Source: JBCCRH01 sp039208045 (GTDB lineage: Bacteria; Bacteroidota; Bacteroidia; Chitinophagales; Saprospiraceae). Taken from it: a DNA stretch of 17,751 bases. Below, piece after piece: positions 1 to 8,218 of this stretch. A model generated the notes under the pieces. The model was not told the DNA's origin. It did not search any database and worked only from the letters and a program-made list of their open reading frames with translations. Each line of letters starts with the position of its first letter. Position 1 is the stretch's first letter. A program made the translations under genes and the position numbers. Location of the stretch: the NCBI GenBank assembly GCA_039208045.1, contig JBCCRH010000070.1, positions 1-17,751 of the forward strand. Reading direction: 5' to 3'.

Positions 1-1652
1 GTTACTTGATCCCCAAACGAACCAGGCCCCATATTGAGCAGGTCGCCAAACGAACTGTTACAAACCATTACAGCAATAGCGCCAGCTTCCTGAGCTGCTA
101 ATACTCTAAAGGCATCCTGACAACCATCTCTTCGGAACACTAGCGCAATATTTCCATCTAATTCCTCTGCATTGAGGAGTGGCTCACAACCATCAAAGGG
201 TTCACCTACTCCATCGTCCATCAGCACTACTTTACCAGTTATTGCCTCCTCTACCGGAGGAAGCGGATCGCCAAAAGTAGCCGCTGCAAATGGATAGCTT
301 CCAGCAAGTGAATCTGGTGTAGTAACATTGAATGTATTGGTTGGGCCAATGCCCTCTAGATTAATATTGTTTCCCCAAACAAACATTTGCATTCTCACCG
401 AATCCCCTTCATCTCGCGTAAGAAAATTGGCATTATTTACACCTCTCCCATCCAAGGCCTGTGCACGTACATGATCACCACCTAGGCCTTCGCCAGTATA
501 GTTCGTCTCTTGAAAATTCCCTGCTGCCTCATCAAAACCATATTGATACCATACATCGTGCATAATATTATTCCAATAGAATAGGTTCGTAATCAAAGGC
601 TCTTGCTGGGTGTAAGGCTTATTGGTGGATAAATCCAATGGAAAATCGAAAACTAGCGAATCACCTCCATCTGGCTCATCACCTGAAGAGTTGTCGATAT
701 CAAAAATATCATGATAGGCGTGCACATTATTCCCTCGCGTGATGGTGTATTCTGCCCCTTCAAAACCATCCGTATCGTGCCATCCAAAAGGAGAAGAGAT
801 CGTATCGGCTGGATTGATCACCAAGGCGCGATCTCCATGATTTGGGCTTTCTACAGGGACTGGATATACATTGTAAGCAGCTTCGCCTGCTGTAGTAATA
901 GCCAATATGGGATTCGCCCAAGGCGTTTCCGGTGCGAGTCCTGTATTATCGTACGTACGATTATGCTGCAAATGGGAAGCATGTATTCCTGCAAAATACT
1001 TGGGAGTCCCACCAAAACTACAGTGCAGCACCATATCATAAGTATCCAGCAACTCACCCGTCAAGGCATCCACCTGCACACTCCAAGCATGATTACCATT
1101 CAGCTCTTCCACCATCACCTGCCATGCCAAGCGCACCTCCTTGTTGGGTAATGGCTGATAGCGTAAGCGTACCTTGATGGGTGTCAGGGCCACTTCGCTG
1201 GGATCGAAGGTAGCCTCTTGAGCATTTTTCTGTTCTACAAGTGCCGGTATTGTGGTATAGGGTATCTTAAAATGATCCAGCGTAGCGACTATGGCATCTT
1301 GCATAGATAGCTGTGGCCGGGTAGCATTCACTCGCTCCGCGAGCTTTGCTTCAAAGCGATTCCCAAAACTTACTACCTGGCCATCTGCTGTGATATTTAG
1401 ATTAAAAATGGCGTTTTGCACTGGAATGCCTGCATGCTGCTGCCGCAAATAGACATGCGTTAGCTTATTATGCTTCGACACCACTACACTGCGTACTTCG
1501 TAGTCCTCGATGTCGCTCTCCGTCAACTGCAACTGTTGGTGCTGCGTAGCTAGATATTGCTTGGCTACTGCCGTTGGAGCCTTCACTTGGCTTTGCAAGA
1601 AATTGCTAAAAAGAAAGAAAAGAATAACTAAAAGGGTAGATGGATGCTTCAT
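1..1652 (-). CDS. M36 (fungalysin-type) secreted metalloprotease, 5' part only
   Basis: Partial gene: it starts at the ATG at 1652 and stays open to the left edge, so about 550 N-terminal residues are visible. Residues 1-22 are a signal peptide (hydrophobic LLVILFFLFSNFLQSQ). Residues ~30-115 resemble the fungalysin/thermolysin propeptide, with HVYLRQQHAGIPVQNA about 65 residues in. The M36 catalytic domain begins near residue 200, and the stretch FYWNNIMHDVWYQYGFDEA (~355-375) is a hallmark of the family. From ~455 to the edge the sequence reads as a PA (protease-associated) insert, with ITGKVVLMDDG and AGAIAVMVCN. In this family the zinc motif HExxH follows the PA insert, so the catalytic site and any C-terminal secretion tail lie outside the window and cannot be checked. 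Known role of the family: extracellular, zinc-dependent, self-processing protein digestion. The family call is firm; activity is not demonstrable here. Confidence 0.9.
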   Translation of the reverse strand, partial: MKHPSTLLVILFFLFSNFLQSQVKAPTAVAKQYLATQHQQLQLTESDIEDYEVRSVVVSKHNKLTHVYLRQQHAGIPVQNAIFNLNITADGQVVSFGNRFEAKLAERVNATRPQLSMQDAIVATLDHFKIPYTTIPALVEQKNAQEATFDPSEVALTPIKVRLRYQPLPNKEVRLAWQVMVEELNGNHAWSVQVDALTGELLDTYDMVLHCSFGGTPKYFAGIHASHLQHNRTYDNTGLAPETPWANPILAITTAGEAAYNVYPVPVESPNHGDRALVINPADTISSPFGWHDTDGFEGAEYTITRGNNVHAYHDIFDIDNSSGDEPDGGDSLVFDFPLDLSTNKPYTQQEPLITNLFYWNNIMHDVWYQYGFDEAAGNFQETNYTGEGLGGDHVRAQALDGRGVNNANFLTRDEGDSVRMQMFVWGNNINLEGIGPTNTFNVTTPDSLAGSYPFAAATFGDPLPPVEEAITGKVVLMDDGVGEPFDGCEPLLNAEELDGNIALVFRRDGCQDAFRVLAAQEAGAIAVMVCNSSFGDLLNMGPGSFGDQV

Positions 1653-1683
1653 ACTATTGGCTTAATTTTAAGTAGACAAAGGT

Positions 1684-1712
1684 TAAATTTAGCTAAACTC
1701 ACTTTAGTTCAA
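1684..1712 (-). promoter_or_regulatory. Possible promoter of the M36 protease
   Basis: Read on the minus strand: TTG (1712-1710), an 18-base spacer, then TAAATTTA (1691-1684), which matches 7 of 8 positions of the Bacteroidota -7 box TAnnTTTG. The spacer is one base shorter than usual. Transcription would start ~25-30 bases before the ATG. Confidence 0.4.
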
Positions 1713-1791
1713 GACTTTGCGCATTAAAATGAAAATTCTACGACAATACGCTATCAAAGGCGGCCCGACTATTCCTGCCATCTTTTTTACC

Positions 1792-1799
1792 TATTTTTG
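1792..1799 (+). promoter_or_regulatory. Possible -7 box of the first cyclase
   Basis: TATTTTTG is an exact TAnnTTTG match 17 bases before the ATG at 1817. No TTG is found at the expected -33 distance, so this is only a half-supported promoter with a very short leader. Confidence 0.3.
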
Positions 1800-1816
1800 G
1801 CCCAACCAACAATAAC

Positions 1817-2932
1817 ATGGCACCACAACCATTACATACTTACCTGCGGAGCGCTTTACAGATCGGCCTATTTTGGGGTATTTTGGGCACCCTCCAAATG
1901 TTGTATGAATACAATGTGCTAGTCAATTACAAAGTGCTTCCTGATTATTATTCTTTTCCGATTATCTTCCAGTCTATCGTCATTCCTATCTTTATTTCTG
2001 GATTATTGGTAGGCTTTTTTCTGATGCATCGCGTGAATGTTTGGCTACGAAAATATCCCTATGGCATAGCTCTTTTTTATGTCTTATTGAGCTTCTCTAT
2101 TTTATACATCTTCATTAATATTTGTGCGGCGGCTGTATACAACATCCTTTACCTAGAAGTAGAACCGAATGCACGTATCGTCTGGCAAAATGTTTGGCTC
2201 TACTTCACCAGTTGGGAAAACTTCAAGAACTATGTTTTTTGGACGTCTATCAACCTCGTCACTATCCTAGCCCTCCAAATCAACGATAAGTATGGCCCTG
2301 GCAATTTTAGGGCTTTCCTTCGCGGAAAATATTTCCAGCCCCAAATGGAGGAACGTATCTTTATGTTTTTAGATCTCCGCGCTTCCACCCATATTGCAGA
2401 GTCACTCGACGAACTAGAATACTTCGAATTTGTAAAAGACTTCTACAAAGACGCTACTGATGGCATCCTGGCCAACCGTGGTGAAATCGAAAAGTACATC
2501 GGCGACGAAATACTCATAGGCTGGCCGGTAGCGGAAGGGCTTCGCTACAATCGCTGCATCCACGCCTTTTTCGATATCAAAGCCACCTTCGAAAAGCGCA
2601 AACAGGCCTATTTAAAAAAGTATAATGTAGTACCTGATTTTAAGGCTGGGTTGCATGTAGGAAAAGCCATTGTTGGCGAAATCGGAGTCATCAAAAAGGA
2701 TATTGCTTTTTCGGGGGATGTACTGAATACCGCTTCACGCATCCAGTCCGCTTGCAATGAATTGGGGGTGGATTTGTTGTTTTCGGAAGAGTTGGCTGAG
2801 CAGTTAGACTGGGAGGGAGATTTGGAATTGCTTCCGATGGGGCAGGTCAATCTAAAGGGGAAGCAGGAGGAAGTGGCGTTGTTTTCGGCGGTGTCTAGAA
2901 AAGTTTCATTTTTTTCGTTCGATCAGCTCTAA
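1817..2932 (+). CDS. Membrane-anchored class III adenylate/guanylate cyclase (copy 1)
   Basis: 371 residues. Four hydrophobic segments (~12-30, 47-70, 83-106, 139-154) form a membrane anchor, followed by a cytoplasmic class III cyclase domain from ~178. Visible catalytic features: metal Asp186 in FLDLRAST and Asp230 in YIGDE; Lys226 at the adenine-reading position (KYIGD); Asn304 and Arg308 (NTASR), which stabilise the transition state. The second substrate-specifying residue, usually Asp (or Thr) seven before Asn304, is Ala297. The domain ends with LKGKQEEVALFS, typical of these proteins. Expected reaction: ATP to cAMP plus pyrophosphate, as a homodimer. The membrane segments fit no sensor domain I can name. 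The protein resembles the oppositely oriented copy at 3700-4833 throughout. Its last 27 bases overlap the 3' end of the convergent PIN toxin gene. Start chosen at the only plausible ATG before the first membrane segment. Confidence 0.88.
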   Translation: MAPQPLHTYLRSALQIGLFWGILGTLQMLYEYNVLVNYKVLPDYYSFPIIFQSIVIPIFISGLLVGFFLMHRVNVWLRKYPYGIALFYVLLSFSILYIFINICAAAVYNILYLEVEPNARIVWQNVWLYFTSWENFKNYVFWTSINLVTILALQINDKYGPGNFRAFLRGKYFQPQMEERIFMFLDLRASTHIAESLDELEYFEFVKDFYKDATDGILANRGEIEKYIGDEILIGWPVAEGLRYNRCIHAFFDIKATFEKRKQAYLKKYNVVPDFKAGLHVGKAIVGEIGVIKKDIAFSGDVLNTASRIQSACNELGVDLLFSEELAEQLDWEGDLELLPMGQVNLKGKQEEVALFSAVSRKVSFFSFDQL

Positions 2933-3355
2933 ATCAACAAAAACATCTTCTAAATGCAGAAAATCTTGATCTGCAGTCAATAACTTTACATCGAGAACTG
3001 ATGCTGTCGCAGCAATCCAAAGATCATTTTTACCCATATTCCTTGAAGTAAAATTACTAGAGTATAGTGGATGCTTAGCTTGACTAAAAGCATCGATCAC
3101 AGCATATCTTTCAATGATACTCCGTACATTAATATCAGCAATAATGAATTGGTTAAGTAATTCTTTGAGTTTCCTCCGCCTTCGAACTCCCCACTTATTT
3201 TGGATAGCTAGGGATTCAATCTCTCCAATAGATACCACCGAGATGATAGGCCTAGCTTGTGGGGCTAATAGCTCATACTGCTGTTTGATAGATGTAGAAA
3301 GATCGCTTTTTTGAAGGAGAATAAGTAGGATATTGGTGTCTAGTAGGTAATTCAT
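2906..3355 (-). CDS. PIN-domain ribonuclease toxin (VapC-like)
   Basis: 149 residues with the PIN-fold acidic set in order: Asp6 in LLDTN, Glu45 in SIGEIE, Asp111 in KNDLWIAATA, and Asp129 in LTADQDF. These residues hold Mg2+/Mn2+ in VapC-type endoribonucleases, which cleave tRNA, rRNA or mRNA; the target cannot be told from sequence. The start ATG overlaps the antitoxin stop as ATGA (3355-3352), so translation is probably coupled. The gene lies on the minus strand directly after the antitoxin. Its 3' end overlaps the 3' end of the convergent cyclase by 27 bases, so the two mRNAs are complementary there. Length fits the family (~130-150). All four key acids are present, so it looks intact. 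Confidence 0.88.
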   Translation of the reverse strand: MNYLLDTNILLILLQKSDLSTSIKQQYELLAPQARPIISVVSIGEIESLAIQNKWGVRRRRKLKELLNQFIIADINVRSIIERYAVIDAFSQAKHPLYSSNFTSRNMGKNDLWIAATASVLDVKLLTADQDFLHLEDVFVDLELIERKK

Positions 3356-3633
3356 GAGCTTAGCTGATCGAGAAGCTCCTGTATGGGTTCTTGAATATCT
3401 AACTGTTCAACCAATTGATTGAATTGAGCTTCATCCATACCCTTGAAATTTTGCTCTTCTACTAGTTTGTCTAGTGAAATGGTATCTTTCATATCTTTAA
3501 AGATAGCCCCGTGCTCTTTCAACCACCTTACCTCTTTCAAGAATTGTGAAACAGCTTCTAGTTCATGCTCTGAAACCAGCTCATTAATCTCTTTTATAAT
3601 TTGATGTCGTTTCTGATCTATATTCTTCGTCAT
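3352..3633 (-). CDS. Antitoxin partner of the PIN toxin
   Basis: 93 residues, strongly charged and predicted helical (EINELVSEHELEAVSQFLKE), rich in Glu, Gln and Lys. I do not recognise a named DNA-binding fold (no obvious AbrB, RHH or Phd signature). The antitoxin role rests on position: immediately upstream of a PIN toxin with an ATGA overlap, the usual antitoxin-first order. The C-terminal half (DEAQFNQLVEQLDIQEP) could be the toxin-wrapping segment. The ATG at 3633 is preceded by AAAGG at a ribosome-binding distance, one of the few good Shine-Dalgarno matches here. The gene has its own predicted promoter with an overlapping near-palindrome, which suggests autoregulation by the TA complex. 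Confidence 0.72.
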   Translation of the reverse strand: MTKNIDQKRHQIIKEINELVSEHELEAVSQFLKEVRWLKEHGAIFKDMKDTISLDKLVEEQNFKGMDEAQFNQLVEQLDIQEPIQELLDQLSS

Positions 3634-3643
3634 TTGTGACCTT

Positions 3644-3687
3644 TTTTATAGTACAATAAAATTAAGGCTTTTTAGCTGAAGCTGCAA
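3644..3687 (-). promoter_or_regulatory. TA promoter with overlapping near-palindromic operator
   Basis: Minus strand: TTG (3687-3685), a 20-base spacer, then TAATTTTA (3664-3657), 7 of 8 with TAnnTTTG. An 18-base near-palindrome, TTTTATAGTACAATAAAA (3644-3661; two of nine mirrored pairs fail), is centred on GTAC and covers most of the -7 box and the likely transcription start near 3651. It ends 10 bases before the antitoxin ATG. This is the layout expected for repression by the antitoxin-toxin complex. Confidence 0.6.
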
Positions 3688-3699
3688 TTGTAGTAGGGT

Positions 3700-4833
3700 C
3701 TAGTTGAACTCTCCTCCCCGCACCCCCTCCACCTCCAAATCATGATCAAACGTGTACAACTCAACCTTCTGCCGCTTGCCCTTCAGCTCAATATTGCCCA
3801 CCCGAAACGCATCAAAATCGCTAGGGGGCAACTGCAATTGATCCAGCAAATACTTCGAAAGTAGAATCTTTACGCCATACTGATTGCAGAGGGTCTGGAT
3901 GCGGTGCGTGGTGTTAAGCACATCGCCGGAGTAGACGATGTCTTTTTTGATCACGCCAATTTCGCCGGTGGTCACTAAGCCGCAGTGCAGGCCTGCTTTG
4001 AATTCGGGCACTAGATCGTACTTTTCTTGGTAGCGCTCCGATCGCTTGTTAATAGCTTCCTGCATGGCATAGAAGCACTGTACACAGCGGCCTTTGGGCA
4101 GGCCATTTTTCATCGTCCAAGAGATCACAATCTCATCGCCTACATATTGATAGATTTCGCCGTACGAATAGATAATGGAGTTGGTAATATCGCGGAAAAA
4201 ATCATTGAGCAAATCAAAGAAGCGGATATGCCCTAGTTTTTCCGCAATAGCGGTCGACGACTTTATATCTACGAACATAAAAATACGCTCTTCCTCACGA
4301 GGTCGGTAATAATAGCCCAACAGCATCTTGGCAAAGCCTCCGCGCCCATATTTATCAATGACATTAATTAGGATAACCGTAATCAAAGAAACAATGTATA
4401 GCAAAATGAGGGTACGCAAATAGTAGGGCCGCGCCAGCAAAGCTGCTGGATTTTCCCAAGGAGCTAAGAGGTTAAACGATTCGTTCTTCAGCTTTAAGAA
4501 ATAAGTGAAGGCTAATCCGCTGATGGAAAAGTTGATAACGGTAAGTACTAGGCTATTCACCAAAATAGCCATCCCAAACGAGCGCGTACGCAGCCGCTCG
4601 CGCAAGTAGAATGTGAGGGCGAAGCCTGCCACCAAGCCCGCTACTGACCACGTCAGGGTATTCACCCAAAAGTAGCGCCAGGCATCAAAATGCGCAGCAG
4701 GCTCTACAAATGTGCTACTGAATAGTGCCTGTGTACTCCACGCTTCCAGCGCTCCTACCAGCCCCCACCATAGCATGATCCAAAGCACACGTATGACTTT
4801 GATCCGTCGACGGCTGGCTGGTAAAAGCTGCAT
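3700..4833 (-). CDS. Membrane-anchored class III nucleotide cyclase (copy 2)
   Basis: 377 residues: four hydrophobic segments (~14-32, 54-77, 88-112, 138-158), then a cyclase domain from ~182. Metal residues Asp189 (FVDIKSST) and Asp233 (YVGDE) and the transition-state pair Asn307/Arg311 (NTTHR) are present. Unlike copy 1, the adenine-reading Lys is replaced by Gln229 (QYVGD), and the second selector position is Val300. The enzyme may therefore use nucleotides differently or be regulated differently; the metal and transition-state residues argue against a dead domain. It starts 7 bases after the stop of the PIG-L gene on the same strand, so the two are probably cotranscribed. The TA pair follows 66 bases downstream with its own promoter. 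The best parallel in the window is the gene at 1817-2932, alike in size, membrane layout and the EIGVIKKDI motif. Confidence 0.86.
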   Translation of the reverse strand: MQLLPASRRRIKVIRVLWIMLWWGLVGALEAWSTQALFSSTFVEPAAHFDAWRYFWVNTLTWSVAGLVAGFALTFYLRERLRTRSFGMAILVNSLVLTVINFSISGLAFTYFLKLKNESFNLLAPWENPAALLARPYYLRTLILLYIVSLITVILINVIDKYGRGGFAKMLLGYYYRPREEERIFMFVDIKSSTAIAEKLGHIRFFDLLNDFFRDITNSIIYSYGEIYQYVGDEIVISWTMKNGLPKGRCVQCFYAMQEAINKRSERYQEKYDLVPEFKAGLHCGLVTTGEIGVIKKDIVYSGDVLNTTHRIQTLCNQYGVKILLSKYLLDQLQLPPSDFDAFRVGNIELKGKRQKVELYTFDHDLEVEGVRGGEFN

Positions 4834-4840
4834 GCCTTTA

Positions 4841-7354
4841 CTACCGCTTATTTTCTTTGCCTAGTGCAATCAAATTCGCAAAAATGCGAAACGCTCCCGG
4901 CACCCCTGGTGGTAATTCCCGAAACCAAGAGTAACCCGTATACACATAATGGCCCTTGCCATACTGCGCCACTAAAAGTCCACCATCTTTTGGTGTTTCA
5001 CCAGGATCATTAGCTGAAAAGATGGGCGTATAACGGTCGTCCCACTCATTGGGAAAGTACAAACCGCGCTCCTGCTTCCACCCCTCAAAATCTTTGGAAG
5101 TGATCTTATTCGGATAGTTCAGCACCGGATGCTCCGGCTGCAAAAAGCGCACCTCAGCTTCTTCTACCGTCACCCGATCGCGCGACAATTTGAGCGGATA
5201 GGGACCAATTTCATCCATTGGTACTTTTAAGCGAAAGCTGGTGTTATATTGCACAATCATAGTGCCTCCATTTTCTACATATTGCATCAATTTAGGCTGG
5301 TGAAACTTCAGTCGATCCACTGTATTATAAGCTCGTACGCCCAAAATGATCGCGTCGAACGTAGCTAAATTTTCAGGATTAATGTCCTTATCATCCAGAA
5401 GCGTTACTTCATAGCCAATTTGCTCCAAGCTCTCCGGAATGGCATCCCCCGCTCCCATGATGTAACCAATCTTACGGCCTGCCGTCAGCAAGTCTACTTT
5501 CACCACTTTGGCCTTACTTTCCAACATGACTGTCTGGGTAGGAATGTGGTCATATTCTATTACCACTACTTCTTTGTTGTAGGTGTTTTCACCAACGGTC
5601 ACCTCTGGACTAATCATCCCTTCCGATTGCCCTTTGGGCGGAAATAGCTCAAACTGTACTTGCTGTTCTTCTCCTTTTAGCTTTAGCTCAAATGGAATGC
5701 GCGCTGGGCTTACCTTCCAGCCTTTGGCTACTTTTAGCGCTGCTTCCCCCGATACATTTGGTGCACCCGCTTTTAGCAGTACGTTGATCGTTTGGGGTGC
5801 ATTGTCTGCAAATACAAATACAGATTCTTCTAAGTTAGCAAAGATTGGCGGCGTCACTTCAAAAGGACGATATACTTCACCATCCACTGGATCATTGCGC
5901 TTGAAAACCACATCGGTCGTGTAACTAATGGGCACCCCATCAATGACTAAGTCGAACCCGACTTGCATCGCTCTAGGCGTTTCGGGCAAGCCACGCATGG
6001 TTTGCTCTTCTACGGTATACATGCCCAAGCGCCAGTCTTGGTTAAGCCAATATGGATTAGTGTAGGCCAAATCTTCAGGGAGGTTTACCGTGCGGAAAAA
6101 CTGGTACTTCTGATTGTTATCTAAAGTCAAGTTATAGCTCGTATCAATCCCCATAGGACGATAGTGTACTTCTTTTAGCTCCGCTGCAATTGCCGATCGG
6201 TTGATCACTTCTATACTCAACTCTATTTCTTCACCTGGCGTAGCCGAGTAATCATCCGCCACCGCTTCCAAGTATAGCGCCATACACGCCTTAATGATGT
6301 CCTTCACTTCTGCCATTTTCACCCGTTTCCAGTAGCCATCTTCTAGCTGCTCCATTAGTTGGTAGGCTTTCGCCAAATCTGATACGCTCGCTGCGGGATA
6401 GCTAAAATCAAACTCCTGGATCACCTTATCTAGCAATTTCCCAATCGGTGCACCCCCTTTTAAGCGACTCCAAGTCGTATTGATCCCTTCAAATAGGTCC
6501 AACTTCTCACCTGGCATATCGCCCTTGATCAACTCCAAAAACTCCTGCTGGCTCCCCCGCGTACCTGTAGAACCAAAGCCCTGGCATTTGTGCATACTGC
6601 GCGCCTCTGCTGCGATCTCTGAGTTTGACTTCCCTTGCATGGGGTAATACACGCCTATATCCACACTCAGCATAGTGGACTTATCTGCTTTCGCAAATTT
6701 TTCTCTACTTCCGTAAAACCACCAAGATGTGTTGAAAAACAATCGACGCGGTTGCCACGTATCTACATATTCTAGTTGCTCTGGAAAAACTGAGGCATCA
6801 CCCGTCATATCAAAAGCTTCCACAGACAACATCGCGGAGCCTGTATGATGCCCATGCGTACGCCCTGGCGAACGATGATCAAAGCGATTCACAATCACGT
6901 CTGGCTGCCACTTACGAATCGCCCATACTACGTCCGACAAGACCTCCTCCTTATCCCAAATTTTAAACGTCTCATCCGGATGCTTCGAATAGCCAAAGTC
7001 ATTCGCCCGCGAAAAGAGCTGGTTCCCTCCATCTACAGAGCGTGCGCCCAGCAGCTCTTGCGTCCGAATCACGCCCAGTTGTTCCCGAATTTCTGGCCCA
7101 ATCAGATTTTGTCCTCCATCTCCGCGTGTCAACGAGAGGTAAGCGGTATTGGCTTTCACTTCGTTCGCCAAATAGGCAATCAAGCGGGTATTTTCATCAT
7201 CAGGATGCGCCGCCACATACAAGGCAGAACCCAGAAAATTTAGCTTTTGAATAGCCTCATGAATATCCGTTGCAGTGTACCGCTCTGGCTTTTGGCCCTG
7301 AGCCACTCCCAACAGGAGCAAACCAGCAAATAGTAGTGAGTATTTCTTTAGCAT
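4841..7354 (-). CDS. Large exported PIG-L/LmbE-type deacetylase-like protein
   Basis: 837 residues from the ATG at 7354, chosen because it begins a clean signal peptide (MLKKYSLLFAGLLLLGVAQG). A GTG at 7423 would add 23 residues in front and spoil it. The N-terminal PIG-L domain (~30-250) carries AAHPDDEN with His50, Asp52 and Asp53, and a second cluster THGHHTGSA with His169, together the expected Zn ligand set. The family removes N-acetyl groups from amino sugars or related conjugates. The long middle (~370-610) looks like beta-rich accessory domains. The C-terminal part (~626-837) resembles a class I glutamine-amidotransferase-like (ThuA-type) flavodoxin fold without an obvious catalytic Cys. 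Such large secreted versions are typical of Bacteroidota and differ from the small (~240 residue) bacillithiol enzymes. The substrate is unknown; a glycan is the best guess. First gene of a probable operon with the cyclase at 3700-4833. Confidence 0.85.
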   Translation of the reverse strand: MLKKYSLLFAGLLLLGVAQGQKPERYTATDIHEAIQKLNFLGSALYVAAHPDDENTRLIAYLANEVKANTAYLSLTRGDGGQNLIGPEIREQLGVIRTQELLGARSVDGGNQLFSRANDFGYSKHPDETFKIWDKEEVLSDVVWAIRKWQPDVIVNRFDHRSPGRTHGHHTGSAMLSVEAFDMTGDASVFPEQLEYVDTWQPRRLFFNTSWWFYGSREKFAKADKSTMLSVDIGVYYPMQGKSNSEIAAEARSMHKCQGFGSTGTRGSQQEFLELIKGDMPGEKLDLFEGINTTWSRLKGGAPIGKLLDKVIQEFDFSYPAASVSDLAKAYQLMEQLEDGYWKRVKMAEVKDIIKACMALYLEAVADDYSATPGEEIELSIEVINRSAIAAELKEVHYRPMGIDTSYNLTLDNNQKYQFFRTVNLPEDLAYTNPYWLNQDWRLGMYTVEEQTMRGLPETPRAMQVGFDLVIDGVPISYTTDVVFKRNDPVDGEVYRPFEVTPPIFANLEESVFVFADNAPQTINVLLKAGAPNVSGEAALKVAKGWKVSPARIPFELKLKGEEQQVQFELFPPKGQSEGMISPEVTVGENTYNKEVVVIEYDHIPTQTVMLESKAKVVKVDLLTAGRKIGYIMGAGDAIPESLEQIGYEVTLLDDKDINPENLATFDAIILGVRAYNTVDRLKFHQPKLMQYVENGGTMIVQYNTSFRLKVPMDEIGPYPLKLSRDRVTVEEAEVRFLQPEHPVLNYPNKITSKDFEGWKQERGLYFPNEWDDRYTPIFSANDPGETPKDGGLLVAQYGKGHYVYTGYSWFRELPPGVPGAFRIFANLIALGKENKR

Positions 7355-7523
7355 AAGTGAGTCGTTGTCTGTAATAAAATGTAAAGTTGAGAATTGTCCG
7401 CCTAAAAAAGAAGCCAATTCCACAATTACTAAAATCCCGTGTTCGGTAGAAAGGTTTAATTTATACTTGCATTTCCCAACCCTTTCGCCCTCCTACACCG
7501 TCTAGCTAAAAAAATCAATCTGA

Positions 7524-8003
7524 ATGAAAAATCTTATCCTCTTTATTTCAGCGCTCTTCCTGGCTACCGCTTTTCTCGCTTGTGAGAAGGATGATACATC
7601 TCCTTCTTTTCCTGACGAGTTTGATGCCATCCCTACTGACAGATACAGCTCTACTGATCCTTTTGCTGGAGTAGATGTGTATGGTACCTGGGAGGTAGCT
7701 AGCACGTTCGGTGGCTTTGCTGGGCAGGGCTACTCCCCCAATTTTGATCTTTTATTGCTTAAAGCAAATGGCATCTTTGGCCTCGTACGAAATGATTCTT
7801 TAATTGCCAATGGCGAGCTGCGACGAGCGCCTAATGAATGGGCAGAAGACCGGGTGTTATTTCTTGCCGAAGAACAACCAGACGAATTCATAGAATTGCT
7901 GTTTGACAACGAAAAAGAATTACTTGTTGCACCTGATACAATACATTTCCGTTCGTTCTGCTGTGATCGCTTTGATACGATATTGACTAGGGTTGCACCC
8001 TAG
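7524..8003 (+). CDS. Small lipoprotein of unknown function
   Basis: 159 residues. The N-terminus is a lipoprotein signal with the lipobox FLAC, Cys20 being the expected lipidation site, followed by acidic EKDD. Acidic residues just after the Cys are part of the surface-export signal in many Bacteroidota, so outer-membrane exposure is possible. The rest contains a YGTWEV stretch (~53-58) and beta-like segments, reminiscent of small lipocalin-like lipoproteins, but I cannot assign a family. Two adjacent Cys (SFCCDRF) lie near the C-terminus. The gene is divergent from the PIG-L gene. A 7-of-8 -7 box TATACTTG sits at 7462-7469, without a clear -33 element. No terminator was found after the stop. 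Confidence 0.75.
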   Translation: MKNLILFISALFLATAFLACEKDDTSPSFPDEFDAIPTDRYSSTDPFAGVDVYGTWEVASTFGGFAGQGYSPNFDLLLLKANGIFGLVRNDSLIANGELRRAPNEWAEDRVLFLAEEQPDEFIELLFDNEKELLVAPDTIHFRSFCCDRFDTILTRVAP

Positions 8004-8112
8004 CAAAAAAAAGGCGGCACGGCATTACTTTTTAATGTAACTTTATCCTGCTTGAAATGCGTGCTGACTTCGAACGTTTTTGTTTTACGATCCAATTTTT
8101 GTCTTAGTGCAT

Positions 8113-8120
8113 TATGTTTG
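8113..8120 (+). promoter_or_regulatory. Possible -7 box of the RRM gene
   Basis: TATGTTTG is an exact TAnnTTTG match. It would give a leader of about 90 bases that is very AT-rich and lacks a Shine-Dalgarno sequence. No TTG lies at the right -33 distance. The whole gap 8004-8218 holds no convincing gene on either strand. Confidence 0.35.
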
Positions 8121-8218
8121 AATGATTTTTTGTGTTTTTGAATCAAGCCCAACTGGATAAAGTCCGGTTTATTATTTTGTTTATTTATTAGCTTTTTATT
8201 CATATAACATTTTTTCTA

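Noticed and set aside
711..1177. Plus-strand ORFs inside the left-edge gene
   Set aside because: They lie antisense to the well-supported M36 protease frame and show no family features.
2906..3633. Defence island or mobile-element explanation for the TA region
   Set aside because: No transposase, integrase, terminal repeats or defence genes are present in the surrounding sequence; a lone TA pair is not enough.
7355..7423. GTG start for the PIG-L protein
   Set aside because: It would bury the signal peptide that starts cleanly at the ATG at 7354.
8000..8203. Minus-strand 67-codon ORF in the leader of the RRM gene
   Set aside because: Lys/Asn/Gln-rich composition is what AT-rich non-coding DNA gives; no start signals or recognisable motif.
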